Shown here: one piece after another, positions 62,840 through 64,000 of the stretch
Layout: each line of letters starts with the position of its first letter
Position numbering within the stretch: the first letter of the stretch is position 1
Assembly (NCBI GenBank): GCA_019685575.1
Contig: JABFQO010000007.1
Coordinates: forward strand, 1-64,000
DNA from: Candidatus Bathyarchaeota archaeon A05DMB-4
GTDB lineage: Archaea > Thermoproteota > Bathyarchaeia > Bathyarchaeales > SOJC01
Reading direction: 5' to 3'
Length of the DNA stretch: 64,000 nt
Program-made: the position numbers and the translations under genes
The notes under the pieces: model-generated
What the model saw: the letters and a program-made list of their open reading frames with translations, nothing else
What the model was told of the DNA's origin: nothing
Databases searched by the model: none

Positions 62840-62938
62840 ATACATAAACACAAAACTCCACAACATTCAATATATACCTTATTACCTCCAACTCAATAAT
62901 CCAACACACTACAGAACCCCGCGGCGCCTTCAAACTCC

Positions 62939-63016
62939 GAGAGAACCCGTGATTCTCTGTTCATATTTGCGGCATATTTGGAGCCTAATAGGATCATATA
63001 TGGAAGAGGGCCTAGA
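62939..63016 (+). repeat. 11-bp-phased promoter element, copy C
   Basis: An inverted repeat (AGAGAA 62940-62945, TTCTCT 62953-62958) precedes five contiguous 11-base units from 62962: CATATTTGCGG, CATATTTGGAG, CCTAATAGGAT, CATATATGGAA, GAGGGCCTAGA. A GC-rich hairpin (CGCGG/CCGCG) follows. It points to the small membrane-protein gene at 63095. Confidence 0.85.
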
Positions 63017-63094
63017 CCCGCGGCACACCGCGCGAAAGAAAACCTTTTCAACACCTAACACTCAACCATAATAGCAAAGGAGAAAAACAAACCC

Positions 63095-63280
63095 ATGAAC
63101 ACAGTAAGGCAATTTTGGCGCGCTTCATGGCTAGGCATATTACTCATCGGCCTCGGCATACTCCTCTACCTTGACAACACGCCCAACTACAAGGGAATAT
63201 TCTTTCCAGGCCTCCTCATACTAATCGGCATACTCTTGCTCATCGGCGGCGTAATCCGTGCCAGCACGCAAACTGTCTAA
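63095..63280 (+). CDS. Small two-span membrane protein
   Basis: A 61-residue protein with two hydrophobic helices (WLGILLIGLGILLYL, about 12-26; GIFFPGLLILIGILLLIGGVI, about 34-54). AAAGGAGAA precedes ATG 63095. It is the first gene behind phased element C and is followed 38 bases later by a larger membrane protein, probably on the same transcript. Function unknown. Confidence 0.8.
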   Translation: MNTVRQFWRASWLGILLIGLGILLYLDNTPNYKGIFFPGLLILIGILLLIGGVIRASTQTV

Positions 63281-63318
63281 CACAAAAAACAGAAACAAAC
63301 AAAAAGGAAGAAATATGC

Positions 63319-64000
63319 ATGAACGAAAAACAAAAACCAACCCGTGAACTAACCATAGGCGAAATCATCACCCAAACCTTCAGCATATACTCACAAAAAT
63401 TCACACAATACCTAATTCCATTCCTCGCCGCAGGCATCATAACAGGCCTCATAACGATGGCGATTTATTACACAATCAAAATCCCCACACCTCCACTATC
63501 ACCTCCACAAAACCCAACCCCAGAAGAAATTGCTAATTGGCTATCACAATTCTCAAGCTACCTTGCAGCCGTCCTTGCAAGCGCCCTCTTAGCAGGCATA
63601 ATAGGGTGGATAATAAACCAAATAACCCAAGGAATTGGCGTAAAATTCACCGCTGACACATTAGAGAAAGGCAAAGCAGACCTCAGAACAAGCTTCAATT
63701 TCACCATATCAAAACTGCTATCACTGCTAGCCGTCAGCATAATCACAGGCATTCTCATAATCCTCGGCGTCATTGCATTCATCATCCCGGGAATAATCTT
63801 GGCAATCATCTTCTCTCTCGTAGTTCCAACGATAATAATCGAAAACACTGGAACCCTCGAAAGCCTCTCAAGAAGCAGGTTACTCGTTAGCCACAGATGG
63901 CTCAAAACCTTCGCGCTGCTTCTTATACTCTATTTGATAATTGGCATAGCAAACATTTTGATCGGCGCGATCGTTTTTCCTTTTAGAGAAGCTGCACCAC
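63319..64000 (+). CDS. Multi-span membrane protein (3' end outside window)
   Basis: An open frame from ATG 63319 running off the end of the window, 227 residues visible. After a short soluble start (RELTIGEIITQTFSIYSQKF) it has spans near 32-51, 79-100, 136-172 and 203-222. The stretch IPGIILAIIFSLVVPTII followed by SLSRSRLLVSHRWLKTF is typical of archaeal and bacterial DUF7847/GlpQ-membrane-like transporters of unknown function. AAGGAAG lies eight bases before the start. It follows the small membrane-protein gene behind element C. Confidence 0.8.
   Translation, partial: MNEKQKPTRELTIGEIITQTFSIYSQKFTQYLIPFLAAGIITGLITMAIYYTIKIPTPPLSPPQNPTPEEIANWLSQFSSYLAAVLASALLAGIIGWIINQITQGIGVKFTADTLEKGKADLRTSFNFTISKLLSLLAVSIITGILIILGVIAFIIPGIILAIIFSLVVPTIIIENTGTLESLSRSRLLVSHRWLKTFALLLILYLIIGIANILIGAIVFPFREAAP

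Overview
The window is a stretch of an archaeal chromosome. Evidence is the eukaryote-like information machinery (aIF2-gamma, Rpo7, Spt4, S6e, S24e, S27ae, Nop5/fibrillarin, Kae1/Bud32, Trm1), TATA-type promoters, GGTGA/GGAGG ribosome sites and a tRNA-Pro with an anticodon-loop intron. A homologue of the RNA polymerase III subunit RPC34/RPC39 and a GVDDAGRG-type RNase HII point to the TACK lineage. Class III ribonucleotide reductase, a Fae-Hps fusion, SMC-ScpA-ScpB and dockerin-bearing exported proteins fit an anaerobe of the Bathyarchaeia type; that placement is inference.

Layout. 1-1265: broken dockerin hydrolase. 1343-6777: DUF2096-like gene and SMC-ScpA-ScpB. 6867-12326: Trm1, THEP1-type NTPase, RNase HII, an HTH regulator and the Nop5-FlpA pair of the box C/D methylation complex. 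12552-17995: small HTH protein, PyrD-PyrK, a hidden 57-residue ORF and IleRS. 18007-22860: flavodoxin, an HExxH protein, a site-2 protease and two family-4 glycosyltransferases. 22864-27405: an intact anaerobic ribonucleotide reductase next to a paralogue that has gained a winged helix and lost its radical glycine and active-site cysteines. 27909-34317: membrane protein, Zn protein, RdgB-Bud32-Kae1, RPC34-like protein, RlmE, SufS and a macro domain. 34425-38391: an HTH-Fae-Hps fusion, a transglutaminase-like membrane protein and an M20 peptidase. 38556-48584: translation and transcription cluster (S6e, aIF2-gamma, PIN, Rpo7, Spt4, dephospho-CoA kinase, S24e, S27ae) facing S19-L2-L23-L4-L3, a presenilin-like protease and a SPOUT methyltransferase. 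48701-55478: dockerin metalloprotease, sugar-phosphate isomerase, inositol-1-phosphate synthase and acyl-CoA ligase. 55589-64000: three tRNAs, small proteins, nitroreductase, FAH hydrolase, CMD protein, two large exported proteins and membrane proteins.

Two features stand out. First, the dead-RNR/HTH fusion at 25180-27405 keeps an ATP-cone nucleotide sensor and sits beside the working nrdD, whose TATA box is embedded in a perfect 9-5-9 palindrome; together they look like a nucleotide-sensing repressor and its operator. Second, an approximately 44-80 bp intergenic element occurs four times, always pointing into a gene (including the dead-RNR fusion), and is built of units in exact 11-bp register, ending about where transcription should start. 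It looks like a phased promoter/operator of an uncharacterised regulon. A further enzyme carrying an N-terminal HTH (Fae-Hps) lies 7 kb away.
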